Origin: Anaerococcus jeddahensis
GTDB taxonomy: Bacteria; Bacillota; Clostridia; Tissierellales; Peptoniphilaceae
Length of the DNA stretch: 64,000 bases
Assembly: GCF_001182725.1 (NCBI RefSeq)
Contig: NZ_CWHU01000005.1
Location: forward strand, 744,001-808,000
Direction: 5' to 3'
Shown: piece by piece, positions 56,043 through 63,965 of the stretch
Position numbering within the stretch: the first letter of the stretch is position 1
Layout: each line of letters starts with the position of its first letter
The notes under the pieces: model-generated
The model's database searches: none
Told to the model about the DNA's origin: nothing
Seen by the model: the letters and a program-made list of their open reading frames with translations, nothing else
Translations under genes and position numbers: made by a program

Positions 56043-57326
56043 TCAATTTTTATAATAATTTTCTAATTTTAAAATTTCACCAACAAGATACAAAGATCCA
56101 CACCATAAAACTAAATCATTAGAACCTGCCTTTGATTTAGTGTATTCATATGCTTTTTTTATATCTTTAAAGCCTTTAACGTTTGAAAATTTTTCTTTTA
56201 CTATTTTTTCAAGTTCATCAATCTCAAAAGTCCTAGGATTATCTACACTTGTTATAACAATTTCATATGAAAGGTCTGATAATTTTTCAATAATGTACTC
56301 ATAATCCTTATCTTTTAAAACAGAAAATCCTACAATAAGTTTATCATAATGAAAATTTTTCAAAGAATTTATTAGGGCATCAATTGATTCTTTGTTGTGA
56401 CTTCCATCAATCAAAACTTTTGGATTTTTAGAAATTATTTGGAAACGCCCTGGGTTTTTACTTTCAAATATGCCTTTTCTTATATCTTCTATACTAAGAT
56501 TAAATTCATCCTTAAAATAATCCAATAAATTTATAGCATTACATGCATTATAAATTTGAACTTTTCCAATTAAAGAAGTCTTTATATTTTTATAGGATCT
56601 AAAATCAAATTCATTGAAAATTTCATTTTCATTTTTTATCCTAATTTCATCAAATTTAAAATCAAATATTTTTGCATTTTTTTCACTAGCTTCTTTTGTA
56701 ATAACATCTAAAGCTGATTTTTCTTGAGGATAAATAAATACAGGAACATCCTCTTTTATTATCCCTGCCTTATTTTGAGCTATCTCTTCAATTGTATTTC
56801 CCAAAATATTTGTATGATCCATTGAAATTGTTGTAATCAGACACGCTATAGGTTTTTTTACAATATTTGTAGAATCCAACCTTCCTCCAAGTCCAGTTTC
56901 AACTACACATACATCGACTTTTTTATCATAAAAATACTTATACATCAATGCTGTCATAACTTCAAAATAAGTATTTTTTAAATTAATTTCATCAAGCTTT
57001 TCACAAATTGGCTTAATCATTTCTATATAAGAGAAAAAATCTTCATCACTTATAGGATATCCATTAATTTTAACTTCTTCATTAATTTCAACCATATAAG
57101 GAGAAGTAAAAAGTCCACACTTAACTTTTTGAGCCAAAGTACTTGCAATAAAATTTGCAGTAGACCCCTTGCCATTTGTCCCTGCAATATGAATAACCTT
57201 CATTTTATCTTGAGGATCTCCAAGTTCATCTAACAAAGCTTTTATAGCCGATAAATCCCTTCTTTTACCAGCAGAATTTCCTCTATCATATATCCAATCC
57301 AAATAATAATCTTTATCTTTAATCAT
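56043..57326 (-). CDS. folC: Folylpolyglutamate synthase / dihydrofolate synthase
   Basis: The 427-residue ligase has the N-terminal signature DKMKVIHIAGTNGKGSTANF near 38-57 (P-loop) and GLFTSPYMVEINEEVKING, then VETGLGGRLDSTN near 142 and LIDGSHNKESIDALINSL near 311. It adds glutamates to folates and, in many bacteria, makes dihydrofolate. It is transcribed alone toward its own terminators and is divergent from the DUF1624 gene. No other folate genes are in the window. Confidence 0.94.
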   Translation of the reverse strand: MIKDKDYYLDWIYDRGNSAGKRRDLSAIKALLDELGDPQDKMKVIHIAGTNGKGSTANFIASTLAQKVKCGLFTSPYMVEINEEVKINGYPISDEDFFSYIEMIKPICEKLDEINLKNTYFEVMTALMYKYFYDKKVDVCVVETGLGGRLDSTNIVKKPIACLITTISMDHTNILGNTIEEIAQNKAGIIKEDVPVFIYPQEKSALDVITKEASEKNAKIFDFKFDEIRIKNENEIFNEFDFRSYKNIKTSLIGKVQIYNACNAINLLDYFKDEFNLSIEDIRKGIFESKNPGRFQIISKNPKVLIDGSHNKESIDALINSLKNFHYDKLIVGFSVLKDKDYEYIIEKLSDLSYEIVITSVDNPRTFEIDELEKIVKEKFSNVKGFKDIKKAYEYTKSKAGSNDLVLWCGSLYLVGEILKLENYYKN

Positions 57327-57409
57327 CTTTACCTCTTTCTTAACACAAATATTATATAATATTAAAAAATAAAGTAAAATAATAATTAGAATAAATTAAA
57401 GGATTAAAA

Positions 57410-58120
57410 ATGAAAAGAAATTATATTTTAGATAAATACAGAGGATTTACAATTATATCAATGGTTTTATTCCATCTTTTTTACGATATAAGTTTATATA
57501 AAAACCTTACTTGGTACAATAATTTTTACATAAACAAAATATGGCAACTATCAATTGCCATATCATTCTTCATAATATCTGGAATAAGCTCAAATTTTCT
57601 AGACTGGAAAAAAAATTTAAAAAGAGGAATAATAATTTCTTTATTAGGGATTTTGATTAGCTTAATAACTTATTTTTTTATACCAGATCAGCTGATAATA
57701 TTTGGAGTTTTAAACGGACTTGGACTATCAATGATACTAATTGCTTTTGTTCAAAAATATTTGAAAATATCTAATAAATTGTTACCTTTATTTGTCCTAT
57801 TATTTATCCTAACCTACAATCTTCCAAACAAAAAAATATTGGATCTAGGGATAAATTCACTTTTGTATGAAAAAAATTTATATATTTTAGGCTTTCCTTC
57901 AAATTCCTTTCACTCCACAGATTATTTTCCAATAATTCCTCGGTTTTTTGCCTATATTAGTGGATATATTATAGGAAATATATTAATTGAAAATAATTTT
58001 TACAATAAATATGGTAGAAATTCTTTTCTAGCCAAAATAGGACAAAATTCTCTTGAAATATATGTCCTTCATCAAGTTATAATATATGGATTTGTCTATT
58101 TTGTTTTTGAAATAATTTAA
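57410..58120 (+). CDS. DUF1624 membrane protein (heparan-alpha-glucosaminide N-acetyltransferase-like)
   Basis: The 236-residue protein starts DKYRGFTIISMVLFHLFYDIS, the signature of DUF1624 with a conserved RGxxxxxMVxxH, and has about seven membrane helices. It ends EIYVLHQVIIYGF, also typical of this acyltransferase-3-like group. In eukaryotes the related HGSNAT transfers acetyl groups across membranes; the bacterial substrate is not known, with cell-wall sugars a possibility. It stands alone with AAAGG before the ATG, converging on the fur-family gene. Confidence 0.8.
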   Translation: MKRNYILDKYRGFTIISMVLFHLFYDISLYKNLTWYNNFYINKIWQLSIAISFFIISGISSNFLDWKKNLKRGIIISLLGILISLITYFFIPDQLIIFGVLNGLGLSMILIAFVQKYLKISNKLLPLFVLLFILTYNLPNKKILDLGINSLLYEKNLYILGFPSNSFHSTDYFPIIPRFFAYISGYIIGNILIENNFYNKYGRNSFLAKIGQNSLEIYVLHQVIIYGFVYFVFEII

Positions 58121-58131
58121 AATTCAAATAA

Positions 58132-58171
58132 AAAAGCAGTTGCAAAATAAATTTTACTTGCAACTGCTTTT
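58132..58171. terminator. Bidirectional terminator between DUF1624 and fur-family genes
   Basis: AAAAGCAGTTGCAA (58132-58145) and TTGCAACTGCTTTT (58158-58171) are perfect complements, flanked by A/T runs on both sides. Confidence 0.9.
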
Positions 58172-58173
58172 AC

Positions 58174-58623
58174 TTATTTCTCACAATTTGGACAAACTCC
58201 CCTAATTGTTAGATCCACGCTATTTATTTTATAGTTTTCTAATCCTTCTAATTTTAGATTATCGATATCAATATTTAAGTCAATAATATTTCCACAATTT
58301 TCACAAATAAAATGAGAATGGTGTTTTTGATAAAAATCATATCTTTTTCTGCTTTGATTAAAATCTAATTCGCTAGCGATATTATTTGCAACAAACAAGT
58401 TCAAAGTATTGTAAACTGTAGCTTGAGAAAGAATTGGATCTTTTGATTTTAAAGATTTGTAAATATCATCTGCTGTTGGATGGTTTCTATTATTTACTAA
58501 AAAATCTAAAATCATTAGTCTTTGGTGACTAACTCTTATACCATGTTTTTTTAAAATATGTTTTTCAATTTCATACTTTTCATTTTGATCGACATTTTCA
58601 AGAGAATCTATAATTTCTTTCAT
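58174..58623 (-). CDS. Fur-family metalloregulator (PerR/Fur-like)
   Basis: The 149-residue protein has the winged helix with SHQRLMILDFL and the recognition helix SQATVYNTLNLF, a metal-binding HHSHFICENCG, and the C-terminal CPNCEK. The two CxxC pairs form the structural zinc site typical of PerR, Fur and Zur. It could sense peroxide, iron or zinc; the sequence by eye does not decide. Its promoter spacer contains a palindrome, suggesting autoregulation. Confidence 0.88.
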   Translation of the reverse strand: MKEIIDSLENVDQNEKYEIEKHILKKHGIRVSHQRLMILDFLVNNRNHPTADDIYKSLKSKDPILSQATVYNTLNLFVANNIASELDFNQSRKRYDFYQKHHSHFICENCGNIIDLNIDIDNLKLEGLENYKINSVDLTIRGVCPNCEK

Positions 58624-58659
58624 ATTATCCTCTTTCCAAAATTAGAATCCTTCTATATT

Positions 58660-58688
58660 AATATACATTATATAATAATGTGTGTCAA
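58660..58688 (-). promoter_or_regulatory. Promoter of the fur-family gene with palindrome in its spacer
   Basis: TTGACA (58688-58683) and TATATT (58665-58660) are 17 bases apart. The spacer holds the near-palindrome CATTATTATATAATG (58680-58666), with perfect CATTAT/ATAATG arms, that resembles Fur/PerR boxes. A bound repressor there would block RNA polymerase. Confidence 0.65.
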
Positions 58689-58701
58689 TTCTTCACAAAA
58701 A

Positions 58702-58724
58702 AAAAGGCTCAAATTGAGCCTTTT
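58702..58724 (-). terminator. Terminator of the rplJ-rplL transcript
   Basis: AAAGGCTCAA and TTGAGCCTTT pair perfectly, then nine T residues follow on the minus strand, 12 bases after the rplL stop. Confidence 0.92.
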
Positions 58725-58735
58725 AAATATAGAAA

Positions 58736-59116
58736 CTATGCTAATTCTACTTCTGCACCAGCTTCTTCTAATTTTGATTTTAATTCTTCAGCTTCGTCTT
58801 TAGCTACGCCTTCTTTAACTGCTTTTGGAGCACCGTCAACTAAAGCTTTTGCATCTTTAAGTCCAAGACCTGTAACTTCTTTAACTACTTTGATTACATT
58901 GATTTTTGAAGATCCTGCTGATTTTAATACAACATCAAATTCTGATTTTTCTGCTGCACCAGCGTCTGCTGCTGCTGCGCCTGCTGCTGGAGCTGCTGCA
59001 ACTGTTGCTTGAGCTGTTACATCAAATTCTTCTTCTAATGCTTTTACTAATTCTGATAGTTCTAATACTGTAAGTTCTTTAATTTCTTCTAATAAGTTTG
59101 TTACTTTTTCTGACAT
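58736..59116 (-). CDS. rplL: Ribosomal protein L7/L12
   Basis: This stalk protein of 126 residues has an N-terminal dimerisation helix ([21 protein letters not shown] is too long to quote fully; it begins near residue 8), an alanine-rich hinge ([17 protein letters not shown]) and the C-terminal factor-binding domain with [20 protein letters not shown]. It recruits translation factors to the ribosome. It follows rplJ by 45 bases and has an AGGA site. A plus-strand open frame here is a shadow of the repetitive hinge. Confidence 0.98.
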   Translation of the reverse strand: MSEKVTNLLEEIKELTVLELSELVKALEEEFDVTAQATVAAAPAAGAAAADAGAAEKSEFDVVLKSAGSSKINVIKVVKEVTGLGLKDAKALVDGAPKAVKEGVAKDEAEELKSKLEEAGAEVELA

Positions 59117-59161
59117 TTTTAATCCTCCGATATTTTAATTAATTATTTTAATATTAAGCTA

Positions 59162-59710
59162 TTAAGCTGCTTCGTTTTCTTTTTTTTCTCTAACTGCATC
59201 AAGTGCATAAACAAGTTTAGCATTGATTTGTGATAAATCACCAGCAAGTTTTCTAATTGGTGCTTGAAGTGTATTAACAAGCATAGATGCAAGTTCTTGT
59301 TGTCCTGGTAATTTAGCTATTGCTAGCATTTCATCTGGAGTTTGGTAATTTCCATCTACTACACCAGATTTGATTATAAGTTTTTCTTTGTTTGCTTCAT
59401 CTTCATCAATATATTTTCTAGCTACTTTTGGTCCATCAATCATTTCTTCGTTTGAAAAAATAAGTGCGTTAGAACCTTTTAGCTCTTCAGTAAATTGATC
59501 AAATCCAAGTTGTTGGAATGCAAATCTCATCATAGTATTTTTGTATACTTTGTATTCAGTATTTGCATCTCTAAAATTGTTACGTAAATCAGTAATTTCT
59601 TTTACGTCCATTTTATCAAACTCAACAAGGGTAACTGATTTAGCATTTTCAATTTTTTTAACTATTTCATTAACAATTACTTGTTTTTGTTGTATAGCTT
59701 TTTCAGACAT
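59162..59710 (-). CDS. rplJ: Ribosomal protein L10
   Basis: The 182-residue protein binds 23S rRNA and carries the L7/L12 stalk. It has the conserved NEIVKKIENAKSVTLVEF and YKVYKNTMMRFAF regions and an alpha-helical C-terminus for L12 dimers. An AGGAGGTG site precedes the start. It is transcribed from its own promoter through the L10 leader, which allows feedback by the L10-L12 complex. Confidence 0.98.
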   Translation of the reverse strand: MSEKAIQQKQVIVNEIVKKIENAKSVTLVEFDKMDVKEITDLRNNFRDANTEYKVYKNTMMRFAFQQLGFDQFTEELKGSNALIFSNEEMIDGPKVARKYIDEDEANKEKLIIKSGVVDGNYQTPDEMLAIAKLPGQQELASMLVNTLQAPIRKLAGDLSQINAKLVYALDAVREKKENEAA

Positions 59711-59734
59711 ATTTCACCTCCTATGGCTTTTGGT

Positions 59735-59867
59735 AGGTATATAAAAATCCCCACAATTAGGCATAATTTTATGCCTACATCGGTGGGGATGTAGTTTCTT
59801 ATTCCCACCTATACGGAATAATTAAACATTAAAGTCTCCGTAGTCTTTGGCAGCCTATTTATTTGAC
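59735..59867 (-). promoter_or_regulatory. L10 leader (autoregulatory) with attenuator
   Basis: The transcript begins near 59867 with GGCTGCCAAAGACTACGGAGAC, close to the conserved L10-leader kink-turn sequence, with pairing to GTCTCC-type arms. It continues into ATCCCCACCG and CGGTGGGGAT-type arms (59747-59790) with five T residues after the stem, a terminator. Binding of L10(L12)4 would favour termination before rplJ. Confidence 0.85.
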
Positions 59868-59873
59868 TATGAT

Positions 59874-59902
59874 AGTATATCACTATAAAAATATCTTGTC
59901 AA
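59874..59902 (-). promoter_or_regulatory. Promoter of rplJ-rplL
   Basis: TTGACA (59902-59897) and TATACT (59879-59874) are separated by exactly 17 bases. It lies just beyond the rplA stop codon and starts the L10 leader. Confidence 0.85.
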
Positions 59903-59910
59903 ATATTTTT

Positions 59911-60621
59911 TTATTTTTCAACCATATCCATTGCTCTAGCTGGAGATAATTTTACTCCAGGACCCATTGTAGATGCAATAGTAATTGATCTTAAATATTT
60001 TCCTTTTGCTGAAGCTGGTTTAGCTTTAACAATTGCTGTCATTAAAGCTTTTAAATTGTCTGACAATTTTTCTTTTCCGAATGATACTTTTCCTGTTGGT
60101 ACGTGAACAAGGTTATTTTTATCTGTTCTGTATTCTACTTTACCTGCTTTTACTTCTTTAATTGCATTTGCTATATCATTTGTTACAGTACCTGATTTTG
60201 GGTTAGGCATTAATCCTTGTGGTCCTAAAACTCTACCAAGTCTTCCTACTTGTCCCATCATGTCAGGGCTTGTTACTATAACATCAAAATCCAACCAGTT
60301 TTCTTTTTGGATTTTGTCTGTATACTCTTCACTACCTGCGTAGTCTGCACCTGCGTTTAAAGCTTCTTCAACTTTATCATCTTTAACAATTGCAAGTACT
60401 TTAACATCTCTACCAGTTCCGTGTGGAAGTACTACTGTACCTCTAACTTGTTGGTCAGCATGTCTAGAATCTACACCTAATCTTACGTGTAATTCTACTG
60501 TTTCATCAAAGTTTGCTTTTGCAGTTTTTTCAACTATATCTAATGCTTCTGATAAATCATATTCTTTTTGAGTATCAAAAGCCTTTTTTGATTCTATATA
60601 TTTTTTACCTTTTTTAGCCAT
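59911..60621 (-). CDS. rplA: Ribosomal protein L1
   Basis: The 236-residue L1 stalk protein has the usual [20 protein letters not shown] start of domain [12 protein letters not shown], and the signature [17 protein letters not shown] in domain II. It also represses its own operon by binding mRNA. A hairpin resembling a possible L1 site lies before it. It follows rplK with a 37-base gap. Confidence 0.98.
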   Translation of the reverse strand: MAKKGKKYIESKKAFDTQKEYDLSEALDIVEKTAKANFDETVELHVRLGVDSRHADQQVRGTVVLPHGTGRDVKVLAIVKDDKVEEALNAGADYAGSEEYTDKIQKENWLDFDVIVTSPDMMGQVGRLGRVLGPQGLMPNPKSGTVTNDIANAIKEVKAGKVEYRTDKNNLVHVPTGKVSFGKEKLSDNLKALMTAIVKAKPASAKGKYLRSITIASTMGPGVKLSPARAMDMVEK

Positions 60622-60631
60622 GTTGCCTCCT

Positions 60632-60658
60632 TGTGGTATAACGAGTTTCCTCTTCCAC
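60632..60658 (-). promoter_or_regulatory. Hairpin before rplA, candidate L1-binding site
   Basis: GTGG and CCAC form the outer stem and GAG/CTC an inner stem (minus strand), directly between the rplK stop and the rplA ribosome site. The same plan, with GGG/CCC in place of GAG/CTC, is found before rplK. Confidence 0.55.
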
Positions 60659-61093
60659 TTATTCTTCTACAGTAATTCCCATGCTTCTGCATGTACCTTT
60701 TATCATGCTCATTGCAGCTTCTAGGCTTGCAGCATTTAAATCTTGCATCTTTGTTTGCGCAATTTCTTTGATTTGATCAAGTTTTATTGAACCAACTTTA
60801 TTTTTATTTGGTTCTCCACTTGCTTTGTCAAGTCCAATTGCTTTTTTGATTAATACTGGTGCTGGTGGTGTTTTTGTGATAAAATCAAAAGATCTATCCT
60901 TATAAATTGTCATTTCAACCGGTATTATCATTCCAGCTTGATCTGCTGTTTTTGCGTTAAATGCTTGCACGAATTCCATAATATTAATTCCGTGTGGTCC
61001 TAGTGCTGTACCTACTGGAGGTGCTGGTGTAGCTTTTCCTGCTGGTACTTGTAATTTAACCTTTGCTTGTACTTCTTTTTCTTTTGCTGGCAT
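60659..61093 (-). CDS. rplK: Ribosomal protein L11
   Basis: The 144-residue protein has the proline-rich N-terminal [18 protein letters not shown] near 24-41 and the C-terminal rRNA-binding region [20 protein letters not shown]. It binds the GTPase-associated region of 23S rRNA and is needed for Rel activation by uncharged tRNA. It is followed by rplA and preceded by nusG, the common order. Confidence 0.98.
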   Translation of the reverse strand: MPAKEKEVQAKVKLQVPAGKATPAPPVGTALGPHGINIMEFVQAFNAKTADQAGMIIPVEMTIYKDRSFDFITKTPPAPVLIKKAIGLDKASGEPNKNKVGSIKLDQIKEIAQTKMQDLNAASLEAAMSMIKGTCRSMGITVEE

Positions 61094-61107
61094 ATTAAAT
61101 CCTCCTT

Positions 61108-61136
61108 TGTGGTTTTTGGCGGGTTACCCCTCCCAC
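61108..61136 (-). promoter_or_regulatory. Hairpin before rplK, candidate L1-binding site
   Basis: On the minus strand GTGGGAGGGGTAACCCGCC and a following CCAC form an outer GTGG/CCAC and inner GGG/CCC stem just 5' of the rplK ribosome site. It is the sister of the hairpin before rplA. Confidence 0.55.
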
Positions 61137-61155
61137 TTACATTACGTAAGCCAGT

Positions 61156-61749
61156 TTAAATTGTCTCAATATCCGCGAAACTTAAATCAATTATTGTATC
61201 TCTTCCAAACATATCAATTAAGGCTTTAATTGTTTGCTTTTCAGGATCAATTTCTTTTATTTCTGCTACTAAGTCTTGGAATGGTCCTTGGATTATATTT
61301 ACATTGTCTCCAACATTTAGATCAATATTAAATACTGGTTTATCTTCTTTTATTCCAAATTTTCTAACTTCTCTTTTTGTAAGAGGAACCGGTTTGGAAT
61401 CTGGTCCGACAAATCCTGTAACGCCTTGGGTATTTCTTATTATATACCAAGATCTATTTGTAATATTCATCTTTACCATTACATAACCTGGAAATAATTT
61501 TCTAGTTTTAAGTTTCTTTGATTCATTTTTTACTTCAACATACTCTTCTTCCGGCACTGTTACATCGATGATATCAGGATTTTGTTCGTTATCAATCATC
61601 ATTTGGATTTTATCTTTAACCCTATTTTCGTAACCGGTATATGTGTGAACTACATACCATTTTGGTTGTTTTTCTGAATCTTTAGAATCAATTTCTTCAT
61701 TAGTATCGTTTAATTCATTTGAATTATTGTTATTAGATAAATCTGTCAT
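61156..61749 (-). CDS. nusG: Transcription termination/antitermination factor NusG
   Basis: The NGN domain begins KWYVVHTYTGYENRVKDKI near 31 and includes RKLFPGYVMVKM; the C-terminal KOW domain is GDNVNIIQGPFQDLVAEIKE. NusG binds RNA polymerase and couples it to Rho or ribosomes. An N-terminal extension of about 28 residues rich in N, D, E and S is unusual, as most NusG start directly at the NGN domain. It is 7 bases after secE. Confidence 0.96.
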   Translation of the reverse strand: MTDLSNNNNSNELNDTNEEIDSKDSEKQPKWYVVHTYTGYENRVKDKIQMMIDNEQNPDIIDVTVPEEEYVEVKNESKKLKTRKLFPGYVMVKMNITNRSWYIIRNTQGVTGFVGPDSKPVPLTKREVRKFGIKEDKPVFNIDLNVGDNVNIIQGPFQDLVAEIKEIDPEKQTIKALIDMFGRDTIIDLSFADIETI

Positions 61750-61756
61750 ATCTTAC

Positions 61757-61939
61757 CTACATCAAAAATCCAAGTATGTTTCCAAAGACTATATCTAATA
61801 ACCAAATGAGAAGTCCTGTAATCACACTGACAATAATAACAAGTAATGAGTAATTTAAAGTTTCATTTTTTGTTGGCCATGTGATTTTCTTGAATTCTCT
61901 ACTAACAGATTTTATAAATCCGTCTTTTTTCTTAGCCAT
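61757..61939 (-). CDS. secE: Preprotein translocase subunit SecE
   Basis: The 60-residue protein is the small Gram-positive SecE: an amphipathic start KSVSREFKKITWPTKNETL followed by one membrane helix (residues 29-55). It stabilises SecY. It stands between rpmG and nusG, its classic place. Confidence 0.97.
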   Translation of the reverse strand: MAKKKDGFIKSVSREFKKITWPTKNETLNYSLLVIIVSVITGLLIWLLDIVFGNILGFLM

Positions 61940-61953
61940 TTAAAAACTCCTTA

Positions 61954-62103
61954 CTATTTTGTTTCTTTATGAACAGTGTGTTTTTTACAGAAAGGACAAT
62001 ACTTTTTAAGCTCAAGTCTTTCTTGAGTGTTTTTTTTGTTTTTTGTAGTATCGTAATTTCTATTTTTGCAAACTGTGCATTCTAGTTTTACTTTATCTGC
62101 CAT
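61954..62103 (-). CDS. rpmG: Ribosomal protein L33
   Basis: The frame is open further upstream, but the real start is the ATG at 62101-62103, preceded by AGGAGG, giving a 49-residue protein. It has two cysteine pairs, CTVC and CPFC, so it is the zinc-binding (C+) type. This matters because many Firmicutes also have zinc-free copies. It leads the rpmG-secE-nusG-rplK-rplA operon. Confidence 0.95.
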   Translation of the reverse strand: MADKVKLECTVCKNRNYDTTKNKKNTQERLELKKYCPFCKKHTVHKETK

Positions 62104-62147
62104 TAAAACACCTCCTAATTTATATGGATAGTCCCATACAAACATAT

Positions 62148-62176
62148 ATGTTACCATCAATTTTCTTTATTGTCAA
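62148..62176 (-). promoter_or_regulatory. Promoter of the rpmG-secE-nusG operon
   Basis: TTGACA (62176-62171) and TAACAT (62153-62148) are 17 bases apart on the minus strand. The -35 box is perfect and the leader to rpmG is about 38 bases. Confidence 0.7.
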
Positions 62177-62182
62177 TATTTT

Positions 62183-62503
62183 TTATTGACTATTCTCTAG
62201 CATTTTATAAAGTTGTTTTCTTTTGTTCATTAAAAATTCTCGAAGGTCATCTAAGTCATGATTTGAAAAACATGTATCACTATAATCAAGAAGTATTTCT
62301 TCTATATCTTCTAATTCATATATACCTTCATCATACATTTTTCCTAGAAAATTTTGATTTTTATCATAAAAAACTTTTGGTGGATAGCCTTCCAATTTTC
62401 TTGTATCCATGCTTATATAAGAATTTTTTGAATAAATTTTATTTCCTACTACAAGTACAGCTTCTTTTATATTTATTTCTCTACCTGTAAGATAGTCTTT
62501 CAT
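62183..62503 (-). CDS. Unknown small protein, 106 residues
   Basis: No family is recognised. The protein begins MKDYLTGREINIKEAVLVVG, is rich in Asp, Glu, Tyr and Leu, has no membrane segment, and ends in a likely amphipathic helix (LREFLMNKRKQLYKMLENS). It starts 2 bases after glmM, so it is probably cotranscribed, with the rpmG promoter just behind it. It is not obviously linked to cell-wall precursor synthesis. Confidence 0.6.
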   Translation of the reverse strand: MKDYLTGREINIKEAVLVVGNKIYSKNSYISMDTRKLEGYPPKVFYDKNQNFLGKMYDEGIYELEDIEEILLDYSDTCFSNHDLDDLREFLMNKRKQLYKMLENSQ

Positions 62504-62505
62504 TT

Positions 62506-63846
62506 TTATAGTCCACTTTTTTCTATAGCTTCTACAATATCATCTACTTTTTCATTTGCTATTTCTTTTGTCTCAGCTTCTGCCATAACTCTAATCACTG
62601 GTTCTGTTCCACTTTCTCTAACCAAAATTCTTCCAGAATCTTTTAAGTCTTGGCTTTGTTTTTCAATAATATTTTTTATAGACTCATCTGATAAAACTGC
62701 ACTTTTGTCTTTTACTCTTACATTTTTTAAAACTTGTGGATAAATTTTTAAATCTCTTTTTAATTCGGATAAACTAGCTTTATTGTCAATCATTGCTTCC
62801 ATTAATCTAAGTGAAGTTAAAATTCCATCACCTGTGTTTGCATATTTTGAAAAAATAATATGGCCTGATTGTTCTCCACCTAACTCATAACCATTTTCGC
62901 TCATTTCTATATGAACATATTTGTCTCCAACTTGAGTCTTTGAATAATTAATTCCTAATTTATCCAAGGCTTTGTAAAGACCAATATTTGACATAATTGT
63001 TGTTACAATTGTATTTGATTCAAGATTTCCTTCTTCTTTCATGTGTTTTCCACATATATAAAGAATTGCATCTCCATCAACAACTTCTCCATTTTCATCA
63101 ACTGCTATACACCTATCAGCATCTCCATCATAGGCAAAACCACAATCAAGTTTATTTTCTTTTACAAATTTTTGTAAAACTTCAATATGAGTTGATCCAC
63201 AATCTACATTTATATTAAATCCATTTGGATTGTTGTTTATTACAAAAGTTTCAGCTCCAAGTGCATCATAAACGCTTTTAACTATTGATGAAGCTGCACC
63301 ATTTGCACAGTCAAGTCCAACTTTTTTTCCTTTAAATGATTTACTTACAGTTTGGATAAGAAAAGCAATATATCTATTTCTACCACCTATAAAATCGTGA
63401 GTTCTTCCAATTTCTTCACCAATTTTTAAATCAATATCTTTTATATCTGAATCTATATATGCTTCTAATTTTTCCAAAAATTCATCATCCATTTTTTCCC
63501 CATCAGAATTAATAATTTTAATTCCATTATCATGATAAGGATTATGGCTTGCTGTAATCATTACTCCACAATCAAAATCTTCGCTTCTTACTACATATGA
63601 TACTGAAGGTGTTGTTGTAACATGAAGTAAATAAGCATCTGATCCTGATGAAGTTATTCCAGCTGATAAAGCATCTTCAAACATATATGATGATCTTCTT
63701 GTATCTTTTCCTATTACTATCTTTCCAGTTCCGTTTTTATCTTTATTAAAATAATATCCTAAAAATCTTCCGATTTTAATTGCATGATAGAGCGTTAAGT
63801 CTTGGTTAGCTTCACCCCTAAATCCGTCTGTACCAAAATATTTCAT
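62506..63846 (-). CDS. glmM: Phosphoglucosamine mutase
   Basis: GlmM turns glucosamine-6-P into glucosamine-1-P for peptidoglycan. The 446-residue protein has the N-terminal KYFGTDGFRGEAN, the phosphoserine loop ITASHNPYHDNGIKI near 97-111, the metal loop DGDADR near 239, the sugar loop GGEQSGHI near 323 and RESGTEPVIRVM near 411. GTDGFRGEAN and GEQSGH are specific to GlmM rather than PgcA. An AGGAGG site precedes the ATG. Confidence 0.97.
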   Translation of the reverse strand: MKYFGTDGFRGEANQDLTLYHAIKIGRFLGYYFNKDKNGTGKIVIGKDTRRSSYMFEDALSAGITSSGSDAYLLHVTTTPSVSYVVRSEDFDCGVMITASHNPYHDNGIKIINSDGEKMDDEFLEKLEAYIDSDIKDIDLKIGEEIGRTHDFIGGRNRYIAFLIQTVSKSFKGKKVGLDCANGAASSIVKSVYDALGAETFVINNNPNGFNINVDCGSTHIEVLQKFVKENKLDCGFAYDGDADRCIAVDENGEVVDGDAILYICGKHMKEEGNLESNTIVTTIMSNIGLYKALDKLGINYSKTQVGDKYVHIEMSENGYELGGEQSGHIIFSKYANTGDGILTSLRLMEAMIDNKASLSELKRDLKIYPQVLKNVRVKDKSAVLSDESIKNIIEKQSQDLKDSGRILVRESGTEPVIRVMAEAETKEIANEKVDDIVEAIEKSGL

Positions 63847-63869
63847 AAATCCTCCTATTTTCTTATTTT

Positions 63870-63898
63870 ATTATAAATTACTAAGCTTTTTGATTCAA
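63870..63898 (-). promoter_or_regulatory. Promoter of glmM
   Basis: TTGAAT (63898-63893) and TATAAT (63875-63870) are separated by exactly 17 bases, 24 bases before the glmM start. Confidence 0.7.
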
Positions 63899-63965
63899 GT
63901 TATTTATTTAAAAGAAGAAAATTAAATTATTTTGCTTAATTTTTTCATTAATATATAATTTAATT

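Noticed and set aside
58680..59012. Plus-strand open frame rich in Ala and Ser over rplL
   Set aside because: It mirrors the alanine-rich hinge of L7/L12 and has no start signals.
59735..59867. A riboswitch upstream of rplJ
   Set aside because: The sequence matches the L10 leader with its terminator, a protein-binding attenuator, so no ligand-binding aptamer is needed.
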